A DNA stretch of 64,000 bases from contig NZ_JALJCL010000001.1 of NCBI RefSeq assembly GCF_023698535.1, positions 124,001-188,000 on the forward strand, read 5' to 3'. The DNA comes from Halorientalis regularis. Its GTDB lineage: Archaea; Halobacteriota; Halobacteria; Halobacteriales; Haloarculaceae. A program made the translations under genes and the position numbers. The notes beneath the pieces are model-generated. The model saw nothing but the letters and a program-made list of their open reading frames with translations. It ran no database searches and was not told the origin of the DNA. Of the stretch, positions 54,369-61,876 are shown one piece after another (position 1 is the first letter of the stretch; the number at the start of each line of letters is the position of its first letter).

Positions 54369-54388
54369 CCCACCCCTTCAGGGGTGGG
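54369..54388. repeat. Left-end hairpin of the second TnpB element
   Basis: CCCACCCC, loop TTCA, GGGGTGGG: a perfect 8-base stem. Confidence 0.8.
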
Positions 54389-54453
54389 TGCAAGCGATAG
54401 GCACAGGGCAACAGTCCACCGTCTCGATGCCCGGGCCGTGATTCCCACGCCGA

Positions 54454-54684
54454 CTACCCCTCGTCAACCGGCCACCAGACGACGGCCTGTGCGCCGACCT
54501 TCCATCGCTCCACATCTCCACGCTCTTCCAACTCCTGCAACCGCCGCAACACCGTCCGCTTCCCACAATCCAGCTCCTCAGCCAACACCCGAGCGGTCGC
54601 CACCGGCCGCTCCACCCCATCAAACGCCGCCAACACCCCCTCACACGTCACTTCGCGCGGCCGCCCCATACCATCCTCAGCCAT
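54454..54684 (-). CDS. Winged-helix protein carried by the TnpB element
   Basis: The 76-residue protein (MAEDGMGRPREV) contains helix-turn-helix motifs TARVLAEELDCGKRTVLRRLQEL and a wing ending VVWWPVDEG. Similar small HTH proteins travel with haloarchaeal IS elements. It is divergent from tnpB with about 85 bases between, so it could repress tnpB. ATG 54684 was preferred over ATG 54717 because the latter adds only MFTVTGRVRGG. Confidence 0.72.
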   Translation of the reverse strand: MAEDGMGRPREVTCEGVLAAFDGVERPVATARVLAEELDCGKRTVLRRLQELEERGDVERWKVGAQAVVWWPVDEG

Positions 54685-54769
54685 ACCTCCACGTACTCGT
54701 CCCGTCACTGTAAACACCAGCCCTTCCGCAGCCCTTATGCTTCAGACGTACATACGACATAACACGACG

Positions 54770-56240
54770 ATGGCGGCCCAAACCGAGGAAGAACGCACGC
54801 GCACCAACACCTTCCGACTCGCCCCCGATAGCGAGTGGAAGAAGGTGTGCCTGATCGAACTCCTCGACTCGGCGGCCGCCCTCGTCAACATCGTCACCTA
54901 CCACCGCCGCCAAGCATACTTCAACCCCGACAAGACGCGGGACGACGTCTGGAACGCCATCACCAAAACCGAGATCCGCAACCGCTTCCGACCCACGATT
55001 GGTCGTGCCATCACCGACAAGCTGCTCGACAAGTGCGACGAAACATGGGACGCGTTCTTCACGCAACTCGACGACTACTATGATGGCAACCGGGAGGACA
55101 AGCCCAGTCCGCCCGGTTACTGGAAGGAGGACGACCAGCGGGTGTTGCAAACCGTCGTCCGCAACGACGCCTACACGGTGGAGTGGGGTGAGCGGTCGCG
55201 GATCGAACTCGCTCTTGGAAGTGAGCTAAAGGAGAAGTACGGCATTCCGTTGAATCAGCGTCTCCGCGTCCCCATCCGCGGCAACCCGCAGTACGAGGGG
55301 CACGGTGGTCGGTTGGAACTCGAGTACGACCGCAGCACCGAATCGTTCACGGCACACCAACCAGTCACCTTCCTGCACGATACAACACGGGTCTCGGACT
55401 CCAGCGACGAGGAGTGCGTGGCCGCCGTGGACGTCGGTGCCAACAACTTCGTCGCCGTCACCACAACCAACGGCCACCAACGGGTGTTCCACGCTCGCCC
55501 CCTCTTCGACCGCTTCCACCACATCACGGAACGCATCGCGGACTTGCAATCCCAACTCCCCGACGATGAACACTCGAGTCGGTTGATCGAGAAGCTGTAC
55601 GACCGGCGTCGGCGGCAACGCGACCACGCCCAAGACGCACTCGTCCGCCACCTCGCCCGCCTCTTCGAGGAGCGGGGTGTTGGAGAGGTGTACGTCGGCA
55701 AACTGGATGATGTGCGCGAGGAACATTGGAGCGCGACGGTGAACGAGAAGACGGACTTGTTCTGGGCGCACGGCCGCTTCCGCCAGCGGATGCACGACGT
55801 CCTTGACGGTGAGTGTGGGATCAATGTTGAGGAGGAGTCGGAAGCCGGCACGTCGTCGCGGTGCCCGCGGTGTGGTGAGGAGGAACGTGTTGGACGGAAC
55901 GGGGACGTGTTCCAGTGCGGTGGATGTGGGTTTGAGGGGCATAGCGATGTGGTGGGAAGCGAGAACTTCCTCCACGGGGTGGTGGATGGCGATGTTGAGT
56001 TCGACACCGAAAGGCCGATGGCTCGGCCTGCGGACTCCGGGCAGAACGGCCCCGAGTGGGGACACCGAGGGGTGCCCCGCCTCGAGTGGGACGACCACGA
56101 GTGGCGACGCTGTGATCGTTCGACCAAAGAGGAGCCCGCAAACCGGAGTACCCGTCAGGGGAATCTTGCCTTCGGGGTGTCCCGCTCACCGGAATTACCC
56201 ACGGAGGAATCCCACCCGTTCACGGGTGGGAGGAAGTCAA
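54770..56240 (+). CDS. tnpB: TnpB-like RNA-guided nuclease, open at the element's right end
   Basis: The protein starts MAAQTEEERT. The RuvC core is recognised from AVDVGANNFVAV (first Asp, about residue 219), a HWSATVNEKT segment, zinc ribbon CPRCGEEE/CGGCGFEG, and HSDVVGSENF (third Asp). The expected second acidic site lies in VGKLDDVREE, where Lys occupies the position of the usual Asp. The frame has no stop inside the element and continues to 56764 through the flank. The C-terminal extension (RPADSGQNGPEW onwards) is not a known domain. Confidence 0.75.
56211..56230. repeat. Right-end hairpin of the second TnpB element
   Basis: CCCACCCG, loop TTCA, CGGGTGGG: a perfect 8-base stem with the same loop as the left end. 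Confidence 0.8.
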
Positions 56241-56469
56241 GATCGACTGGCTGGGCGACTACGAGCCCGGCCACGACGGGCCACTGGCACAGCTCACCGA
56301 CCGCCAGCGTGAGGCGCTGGAGACGGCCTACGAACTCGGCTTCTACCAGTCGCCACGGGCGACCAGTTACGAGGAGATCGCGGCGGAACTGGACTGCGTG
56401 CCCAGCGCCGCCAACGACCTCCTCCGACGGGCCGAGGCGGCGCTGGTCGCCACCGTCCTCGACGGCTGA
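56239..56469 (+). pseudogene. 5'-truncated C-terminus of an HTH_10 (Bat-like) regulator
   Basis: About 76 codons remain, reading KIDWLGDYEPGHDG then LTDRQREALETAYELGFYQ. A second helix pair, TSYEEIAAELDCVPSAANDL, completes the HTH_10 DNA-binding domain of haloarchaeal Bat-type regulators. There is no start codon, and upstream the frame enters the right end of the TnpB element. The sensory N-terminal part is missing. Confidence 0.75.
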
Positions 56470-56470
56470 G

Positions 56471-56752
56471 TCACATTCCCATGTCGGCCGCGGCGTCGGG
56501 CACGGGCAGAATCGAGGGCGCGACCCCGAGCAACTCCGCGGCGTGGTCGAGCGCCATGTCGAACCCGTAGTACCGTTCCAGTTCGTCGCCATCGGCCGTC
56601 GGCCGCACCTTCAGCATCGCGTACCCCTCGACGTTCTGGGCGACGGCGGCCGTCGCGCCGTCGCGGTCGAACGCGAGAACGCGCTCGGTGTCGGTCTCGT
56701 AGTAGCGTGCGGTGATCCCATCGGCCGTCACCTCGCTCTCTGCGTCTGGCAT
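56471..56752 (-). CDS. Small conserved haloarchaeal protein, DUF7111-like
   Basis: The 93-residue acidic soluble protein (MPDAESEVTA) includes ARYYETDTERVLAFDRDG, AQNVEGYAMLKVRP and ends VPDAAADMGM. This matches a haloarchaeal family I recall as DUF7111. It shares no obvious function with its neighbours and is convergent with the truncated HTH_10 gene, with one base between stops. Confidence 0.72.
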   Translation of the reverse strand: MPDAESEVTADGITARYYETDTERVLAFDRDGATAAVAQNVEGYAMLKVRPTADGDELERYYGFDMALDHAAELLGVAPSILPVPDAAADMGM

Positions 56753-56875
56753 TACCCCCGCTAGAGCCGTGGGACAGTCGAAGCTGTCGGTTGCGACGCG
56801 TACTCACCGGTCACCGAACGACCTGCGGTGTCGGCCCAGACGGGGCCGGACGGAAGGCGCGTCGACGAGTGGTCG

Positions 56876-57202
56876 TCACAGGACCCGGATCCGGTACCGC
56901 TCGGCGGCGGCTTCGTCGGTGACGCGACCCGTCTCGATAGCGGTGTCGAGCAGTTCCGCGACGAACGGTTTCGGTACCTCGACACCGATGAAATCGTCCC
57001 CGTCGCGGCCCGTGGTCAGGCGTGCCATCGTCCGGTCGGTGCCGTCGTCGTTATAGATGCTGCCGACGCGGTCGTCCGCGCGAAAGAACCGGAGCGTCAC
57101 GTCGGTCGGTTCGACCGTGTCGAAGTTCACCTCGAACACTCTGTCGTCACCCTCGATTCGTGCGAGCACCAGACCGTCCTGCTCCGTCACGATTGTCTCC
57201 AT
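56876..57202 (-). CDS. Small conserved haloarchaeal protein, unknown
   Basis: The 108-residue soluble protein (METIVTEQDGL) has alternating strands and helices: ARIEGDDRVFEVNFD, DVTLRFFRADDRVGSIYND, then two helices FVAELLDTAIETG and DEAAAERYRIRVL. ATG 57202 was chosen; the upstream frame is Cys/Arg-rich and unlikely. It is divergent from the PadR-like gene. No function proposed. Confidence 0.62.
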   Translation of the reverse strand: METIVTEQDGLVLARIEGDDRVFEVNFDTVEPTDVTLRFFRADDRVGSIYNDDGTDRTMARLTTGRDGDDFIGVEVPKPFVAELLDTAIETGRVTDEAAAERYRIRVL

Positions 57203-57390
57203 ATCCGGGGTACGGGCTGGAAGGATATAACACCGGGAGCAGTTGCCACAGACCACCCCGGTCGCCCGCCGCTTCCGGGCTAGACACCGCCGATTGCCGG
57301 CCGTAAGCGTCGGGTGGGCCATCGTCCACCGTGGGACCGGCGGTGTGGCGTCCCGAAATTCACAAGCCGCTGGCCGACTCCCCTCCCGAT

Positions 57391-57669
57391 ATGCGCTGGT
57401 TCCAGAGCGGTACCCGGCGGGACATCTGTATCCTCCTCGGCGGGGCCGAGGACGGCGAGTTGCCCGCCCAGAAGCTCAAGACCCGACTCGAACGCCACTA
57501 CGACGACCGCATCGAACCCCAGCAGTTCTACGGTTCCATCGAGGACCTCGAACGCAAGGGGTTCGTCGAGTCCCGGACGGACGGGCTGAGTGACGTGTAC
57601 GCCCTGACCGGCGGTGGCGAACGGAGACTCCGGGACCACTACGAGTGGATGCGCGACCGACTCGAATAG
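57391..57669 (+). CDS. PadR-like winged-helix regulator
   Basis: The 92-residue protein (MRWFQSGTRRDI) has a winged-helix core: CILLGGAEDGELPAQKLKT, the recognition helix GSIEDLERKGFVE, and a wing DVYALTGGGERRL, typical of PadR. ATG 57391 gives the family start; the frame before it does not match. It is convergent with the first paralog gene, with one base between stops. Confidence 0.84.
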   Translation: MRWFQSGTRRDICILLGGAEDGELPAQKLKTRLERHYDDRIEPQQFYGSIEDLERKGFVESRTDGLSDVYALTGGGERRLRDHYEWMRDRLE

Positions 57670-57670
57670 C

Positions 57671-58006
57671 TCACTGCTCGCGGGCCATCGCCGACGGGTC
57701 GCGGGGAAGTCGGGTCCGCTCGACGGTCCCGGCGGTCATCACCCAGCGATAGACGTGTGTCTCCGAGTAGACGACGAGTTCCGTCCTGACGGGCGTAGTG
57801 TCGAACGCCTCGTCGGGAAGGTGATCCAGTGCGTCGAACCGCTCCCGGGTGACCGCGGGATTCGACGGCGACCCTTCGGTCCGACGGCGGAAGGCGGCGA
57901 CGAACTGTTCGCCAGACAGCGCCGAGGCCACCCGGTCACGGATCGTCGACTCCGACGTGGTGTCGGGACCTACTGCCTCGGTCGTCGCGGTGGCAGGTTC
58001 CTGCAT
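57671..58006 (-). CDS. Small haloarchaeal protein, paralog A
   Basis: The 111-residue acidic protein (MQEPATATTEA) is soluble and unrecognised. Its last 60 residues align with the gene at 58857-59183: ALDHLPDEAFDTT against ELPDRAFDGW, VVYSETHVYRW against YVYTETHVYHW, and TRLPRDPSA against ERVPRDPES. A promoter-like CTTAAAAC lies about 58 bases upstream, as in the paralog. Function unknown. Confidence 0.7.
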   Translation of the reverse strand: MQEPATATTEAVGPDTTSESTIRDRVASALSGEQFVAAFRRRTEGSPSNPAVTRERFDALDHLPDEAFDTTPVRTELVVYSETHVYRWVMTAGTVERTRLPRDPSAMAREQ

Positions 58007-58059
58007 CGTTGTCAGGGGTTGGCACTGCACGGTCCCAAACTGTCGGCTTCGATATGCCA

Positions 58060-58068
58060 CGTTTTAAG
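58060..58068 (-). promoter_or_regulatory. Promoter-like element upstream of paralog A
   Basis: On the gene strand, ACTTAAAACGTGG is located 54-64 bases before the start at 58006. A nearly identical ACTTAAACCACGG is at the same distance before paralog B. Shared motif and spacing imply a common promoter or activator site. Confidence 0.45.
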
Positions 58069-58087
58069 TCAGGTATCCCCTCGACCC

Positions 58088-58753
58088 TCAGACCCGGCGT
58101 TCCGGCGGTTCGTCGACGGAGAGTGCCCCGTCGATCAGCGCGGCGACGGCGCGGCGGACGCGCTGTGAGACCGCCGAGTCGGAGACGCCCAGTTCCGCGG
58201 CGAGTTCCGCCTGGCTGGTCGACCGTGGCACGTCGAAGTACCCCTCGCGAGCGGCGGTCAACAGCGTCTCCCGTTGCTGGTCGGTCAGACCGTGGTCGTC
58301 GCTCCGCGTGGGCTCGGTTCGGTAGAGGCGTTCGAGACGGTACTCGATCCCGCTGTCGATACAGAATTCGCGAAAGTCGGCCAGCGCGTCGCGGTCGGGG
58401 ACCTGGAGTTTGACGAACCAGACGCCGCCGGTGCTGTGCATCTCTAGCACCATCCCACCGAGTTCGGTGACCATCGGCGTCACCGCGATCACGTCCTCGG
58501 TCAGCCCGAGCCGGTACATCCGCACGCCGTCCTGTTCGGCCAGGACGGTCGGCTCCGCGACGGTGTAGTCGTCGTCGAGCGCGTCGTCGAAGGCGTCGAA
58601 GTCCGGGCCCTCGACCAGGACGAAAAAGCGCCGCCGCTCGGGATCCATCGCTGGCTGAAACTGAATGCGGACCTGTGCCGACGGATTCGCCTCGATGGTG
58701 GGCGTCAGCACGAGGGTCGGTGAGGAGAGCGCGAGCTCGGCGATAACGAACAC
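58088..58753 (-). CDS. HTH_10 (Bat-like) transcriptional regulator
   Basis: The 221-residue regulator has an N-terminal sensory/beta-rich part (ALSSPTLVLTPTIEA, MDPERRRFFVLVEGPDF) and a C-terminal HTH_10 domain. The latter comprises LTDQQRETLLTAAREGYFD, then TSQAELAAELGVSDSAVSQRVRRA. GTG 58753 is taken as start (VFVIAELALSS); TTG 58762 is possible. It is flanked by two paralogous small genes on the same strand, so its target may be their similar promoters. Ligand unknown. Confidence 0.85.
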   Translation of the reverse strand: MFVIAELALSSPTLVLTPTIEANPSAQVRIQFQPAMDPERRRFFVLVEGPDFDAFDDALDDDYTVAEPTVLAEQDGVRMYRLGLTEDVIAVTPMVTELGGMVLEMHSTGGVWFVKLQVPDRDALADFREFCIDSGIEYRLERLYRTEPTRSDDHGLTDQQRETLLTAAREGYFDVPRSTSQAELAAELGVSDSAVSQRVRRAVAALIDGALSVDEPPERRV

Positions 58754-58856
58754 TACACGCAATAGCAGGTTCGAACGTTTGACCGTTGCGGCTCCGGATC
58801 GTCGGGTCACTCGGGTCCGCCGGCTGCAGTCGGCCGTTCGAAGCCGAAACGTGCAG

Positions 58857-59183
58857 TCACTCCCCGTCCGGAAGCGACTCGGGGTCGCGGGGCACCCGTT
58901 CGGGCCCCTGGGCGAACCCGCCAGCGACCCAGTGGTAGACGTGGGTCTCGGTGTAGACGTACAGTTCGTCCCAGCCGTCGAAGGCCCGGTCGGGCAGTTC
59001 GGCCACCGTCTCGTAGCGGTGCCACTGCTCCTCGGGTGCGTCGAGCGTGCCGACGTTCTCGCGGTAGGCGATCTGTTCCGGCGCTGTGTCCACTGCGTCC
59101 CCAACCACGTCGCGCACTGTCGGTTCACCGTCGGACGCCACTGGCTCCCGCCCGTCGGCGACGTTGTCAGCTGCTGCCGTCAT
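58857..59183 (-). CDS. Small haloarchaeal protein, paralog B
   Basis: The 108-residue acidic protein (MTAAADNVADG) is similar over its C-terminal half to the gene at 57671-58006: TVAELPDRAFDGW, YVYTETHVYHW and GPERVPRDPESLP. The N-terminal half is variable. It precedes the HTH_10 regulator on the same strand, with 103 bases between. Function unknown. Confidence 0.7.
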   Translation of the reverse strand: MTAAADNVADGREPVASDGEPTVRDVVGDAVDTAPEQIAYRENVGTLDAPEEQWHRYETVAELPDRAFDGWDELYVYTETHVYHWVAGGFAQGPERVPRDPESLPDGE

Positions 59184-59240
59184 GTGTATCCATCACAAGT
59201 GACTCGATAGCACAAAGCCTGTGCCTTCGATTATCCGTGG

Positions 59241-59248
59241 TTTAAGTG
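59241..59248 (-). promoter_or_regulatory. Promoter-like element upstream of paralog B
   Basis: ACTTAAACCACGG on the gene strand lies 58-64 bases before the ATG at 59183, closely matching the element upstream of paralog A. The TTTAA core could be the TATA box of a transcript with a short leader. Confidence 0.45.
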
Positions 59249-59358
59249 GGGGCGAGAGATTTCACTGGCAGCGGGACTGGCTGGTCACGTCCGAGCTCCG
59301 GGGAGTCATAGAACGGTTGTTACACCAGGATTTCAGCATTCAGTCGCTCGGGTGATTC

Positions 59359-59574
59359 CTACAGAGCCGAAGTCCGCTGATACCGAAGATACGCTCCGCT
59401 GACGATACAGGTCGTGGCGATGAGCAACAGTCCACCGCTGATGAGGTCCTCGAGCGTGCCTGAAACTCCGGGGTTTTCGACGATGTCGAACGCTCGCTGA
59501 AACACGATCAATTGAAATACTAATAGCAGGCTTCCCCCGGATACCAACAGCCGACTCTTCGAGATCTCGCTCAT
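59359..59574 (-). CDS. Small two-helix membrane protein
   Basis: The 71-residue protein (MSEISKSRLL) has two helices, about residues 8-27 and 44-62, and ends RYQRTSAL. Unlike the neighbouring genes it uses several AT-ending codons (ATT, AAT, AGT), which may indicate transferred or fast-evolving DNA. Not recognised. Confidence 0.55.
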   Translation of the reverse strand: MSEISKSRLLVSGGSLLLVFQLIVFQRAFDIVENPGVSGTLEDLISGGLLLIATTCIVSGAYLRYQRTSAL

Positions 59575-59710
59575 GCGTCGGCTAACGTCCGTCCGTTATA
59601 ATAGGTTACACCCGAGCTCTCCGGTTCGGAAACAGGTGAAAAGGTGTGTTCCGTCTGCGCCAGATACGAGGGAGTCATCCGACCGAGTTCGGAAAAGAGA
59701 GGGCGGTCGG

Positions 59711-60853
59711 TTACTCCAGAATCTCCTGGCCGATAGTGTTGCGCAGGACTTCGCTGGTGCCCTCGTAGATCTCGTTGAGTTTGGCGTCGCGGTAGAACCG
59801 CTCCATCGGGAAGTCCTTGGTGTAGCCGTAGCCACCGTGGATCTGGATGCCCTCGTTGGCGACCTCGCGTGAGACCTCCGAGGCGTAGAGCTTGGCCTGG
59901 GCGGCCTCCTTGATGAACTTCTCGCCGCGGATCTTCTTGTCGGCGGCGTCGTGCATCAGCAGTCGGGCCGCGCGGGTCTTGGTGTCCATGTCGGCGAGTT
60001 TGTGCTGGATGGCCTGGAAGTCGCCGATGGCCTGGCCGAACTGCTCGCGGTCGCCGGCGTACTCGGCGGCCTCGTCGAGGGCAGCCTGTGCGATCCCGAC
60101 CGAGCGCGCGGCGATGGTGATGCGCCCGCCGTTGAGCGTCTTCAGTGCGTGGACGAAGCCCGCCCCCTCCTCTTGCAGGAGGCGATCCTCGGGAATTCGC
60201 ATGTCGTCGAAGCGCAGTTCGGCGGTGGGACAGCCCTTGTCGCCGAGTTTGTCCTCCGTGCCCTCGACGATGAAGCCGTCGTCTTCCTCGGGGCGGACGA
60301 TAAAGGAGGAAATCCCCTTGTTGCCGGCGTCGGGGTCGGTCTTGGCGAACACCGTGACCGTATCGGCGACCGAGCCGTTGGAGATCCAGAGCTTGTTGCC
60401 GTTGACGACGTACTCGTCGCCGTCTTTCTCGGCGGTCGTCTCCATGGCCGGCACGTCCGAGCCAGCACCGGGTTCAGAGAGAGCAAAGGCACCGACGTCG
60501 TGACCCTCGGCCAGCGGTGTCAGGTACTCCTCTTTTTGTGCCTCGTCCCCGAACTCGTAGATCATGTTGCCCGCCAGCGAGATGTGGGCGGCGACGATGG
60601 TGCCCAGTCCGCCCGAGCCCCGTGAGATTTCCTCCAGCGCCATGGGGTAGGCGTGGTAGTCGAGGCCGGCCCCGCCATACTCCTCGGGGAAGGGCATACC
60701 CATCAGCCCGAGTTCGGCGAGTTCGTCCACCAGATCCCAGGGGAACTCGTCTTCCTTGTCGATCTCTGCGGCTCGCGGCACGACCTCCTCGTCCACGAAG
60801 TCCGAGACCATCTCCTTGATCTGGCGCTGTTCCTGCGTGAGACTCAGATCCAT
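59711..60853 (-). CDS. Acyl-CoA dehydrogenase
   Basis: The 380-residue flavoenzyme makes trans-2-enoyl-CoA, passing electrons to ETF. It has the family motifs ALSEPGAGSD (FAD-binding), GNKLWISNG, and the C-terminal IHGGYGYTKDFPMERFYRDAK with catalytic glutamate in NEIYEGTSEVLRN. It acts before the enoyl-CoA hydratase and thiolase seen elsewhere in the window. The chain-length preference is not evident. Confidence 0.93.
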   Translation of the reverse strand: MDLSLTQEQRQIKEMVSDFVDEEVVPRAAEIDKEDEFPWDLVDELAELGLMGMPFPEEYGGAGLDYHAYPMALEEISRGSGGLGTIVAAHISLAGNMIYEFGDEAQKEEYLTPLAEGHDVGAFALSEPGAGSDVPAMETTAEKDGDEYVVNGNKLWISNGSVADTVTVFAKTDPDAGNKGISSFIVRPEEDDGFIVEGTEDKLGDKGCPTAELRFDDMRIPEDRLLQEEGAGFVHALKTLNGGRITIAARSVGIAQAALDEAAEYAGDREQFGQAIGDFQAIQHKLADMDTKTRAARLLMHDAADKKIRGEKFIKEAAQAKLYASEVSREVANEGIQIHGGYGYTKDFPMERFYRDAKLNEIYEGTSEVLRNTIGQEILE

Positions 60854-60899
60854 ACCGAAACCCTAGGCCAGTCAATCCTTTACTTTTCCCATCTTCCGT

Positions 60900-61805
60900 T
60901 CAGTTCCGAAGCGTCCGGTCGAAGAAGGCCTGCTGACGCGCGACGACCCGCTCGAACGCCGGTGGTTTGTAGGGCCCGAAATGACCGAGGTCGTAGCGCA
61001 CTCGCTCTACGTCGTTCAGTTCGTCGACCAGCGTGTCCACCGAGTCCGAGGGGATGATCGAGTCCTCCGTGGCCTCGGCGACGAACGCCGGACAGTCCAC
61101 GTCGCTTGCCGAGGTCACGGGCCGGTACAGGCCGACGGTGGCGAGAATCCGTGCGGCACACTCGTTGTCCCACTCTTCGACCCTGCCGCCGGGGATCAGG
61201 GACAGATAGCCCGGTTTCGCGTCGGGTGTGTTGAGAACGCCGAACTCGTCGGGTTCGGCCGCGATGGGCACGTAGTGGGGGTCCCGAAACGTGACCATTC
61301 GGCCGAGGTCGCGGGCTATCGCCGTCACGGCCCCTGCCACGTACTCCAGCCCACCCGTCCGGACGAGATGGAGCGCGTTGCGGAGGCCGTCGGTAAACGG
61401 GACCTGGGAGACGATGGCGTCGACGTCGCCGTCCCTGGCCGCCGCTTCGATCACGTGGCCGCCGCTGAACGAGGTGCCCCACAGGGCGAGACGATCAGCG
61501 TCGACCACGGCGAGCGACCGAGCGTGGTCGATCGCCGCCAGGTAGTCCGCGACGTGGCGCGGGCCGGAGACGATGTGGGGCGGGTCGCCGTCGCTGTCAC
61601 CGAAGCCACGGTAGTCGAAGAGCAAGACGGCGTAGCCAGCCTCGGCGAACGCCTCGGCGAACGCGGGCAGGCGTGCCTCGCGTTCCCCGCCGAATCCGTG
61701 CGCCATCACGATGACGGGCGGGTTCTCGACTGCTGGTTCGTAGAGCCACGCTGCACAGCGAGTGCCGTCGCTTTCGAAGTCGGCGTCTCGTCGCTCGAAA
61801 TCCAT
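60900..61805 (-). CDS. Alpha/beta hydrolase (dienelactone hydrolase-like)
   Basis: The 301-residue enzyme has an oxyanion region HGFGGEREAR and the nucleophile elbow GTSFSGGH (Ser near residue 113). An acidic residue in ATEDSIIP and a catalytic histidine in LGHFGPYKPP are visible. The family covers esterases, peptidases and dienelactone hydrolases; the substrate cannot be given. It is separated from the acyl-CoA dehydrogenase by 46 bases. Confidence 0.84.
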   Translation of the reverse strand: MDFERRDADFESDGTRCAAWLYEPAVENPPVIVMAHGFGGEREARLPAFAEAFAEAGYAVLLFDYRGFGDSDGDPPHIVSGPRHVADYLAAIDHARSLAVVDADRLALWGTSFSGGHVIEAAARDGDVDAIVSQVPFTDGLRNALHLVRTGGLEYVAGAVTAIARDLGRMVTFRDPHYVPIAAEPDEFGVLNTPDAKPGYLSLIPGGRVEEWDNECAARILATVGLYRPVTSASDVDCPAFVAEATEDSIIPSDSVDTLVDELNDVERVRYDLGHFGPYKPPAFERVVARQQAFFDRTLRN

Positions 61806-61876
61806 ACCTGATCATTTCCGCGAAAGGGGCGTAGCTTTTCGGCCGCGATTGGGAGGCCTATTATTACGGGCGCTCG

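Larger units (their letters stand above)
54360..56240 (+). mobile_element. Second IS200/IS605-superfamily element carrying tnpB and an HTH gene
   Basis: Subterminal perfect hairpins with the same TTCA loop lie at 54369-54388 (left) and 56211-56230 (right). The right end probably finishes at TCAA (56237-56240), as in the first element. Inside are a minus-strand winged-helix gene and a plus-strand tnpB. There is no tnpA, so it moves only with outside help. The flanks are truncated genes on both sides. Confidence 0.82.
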
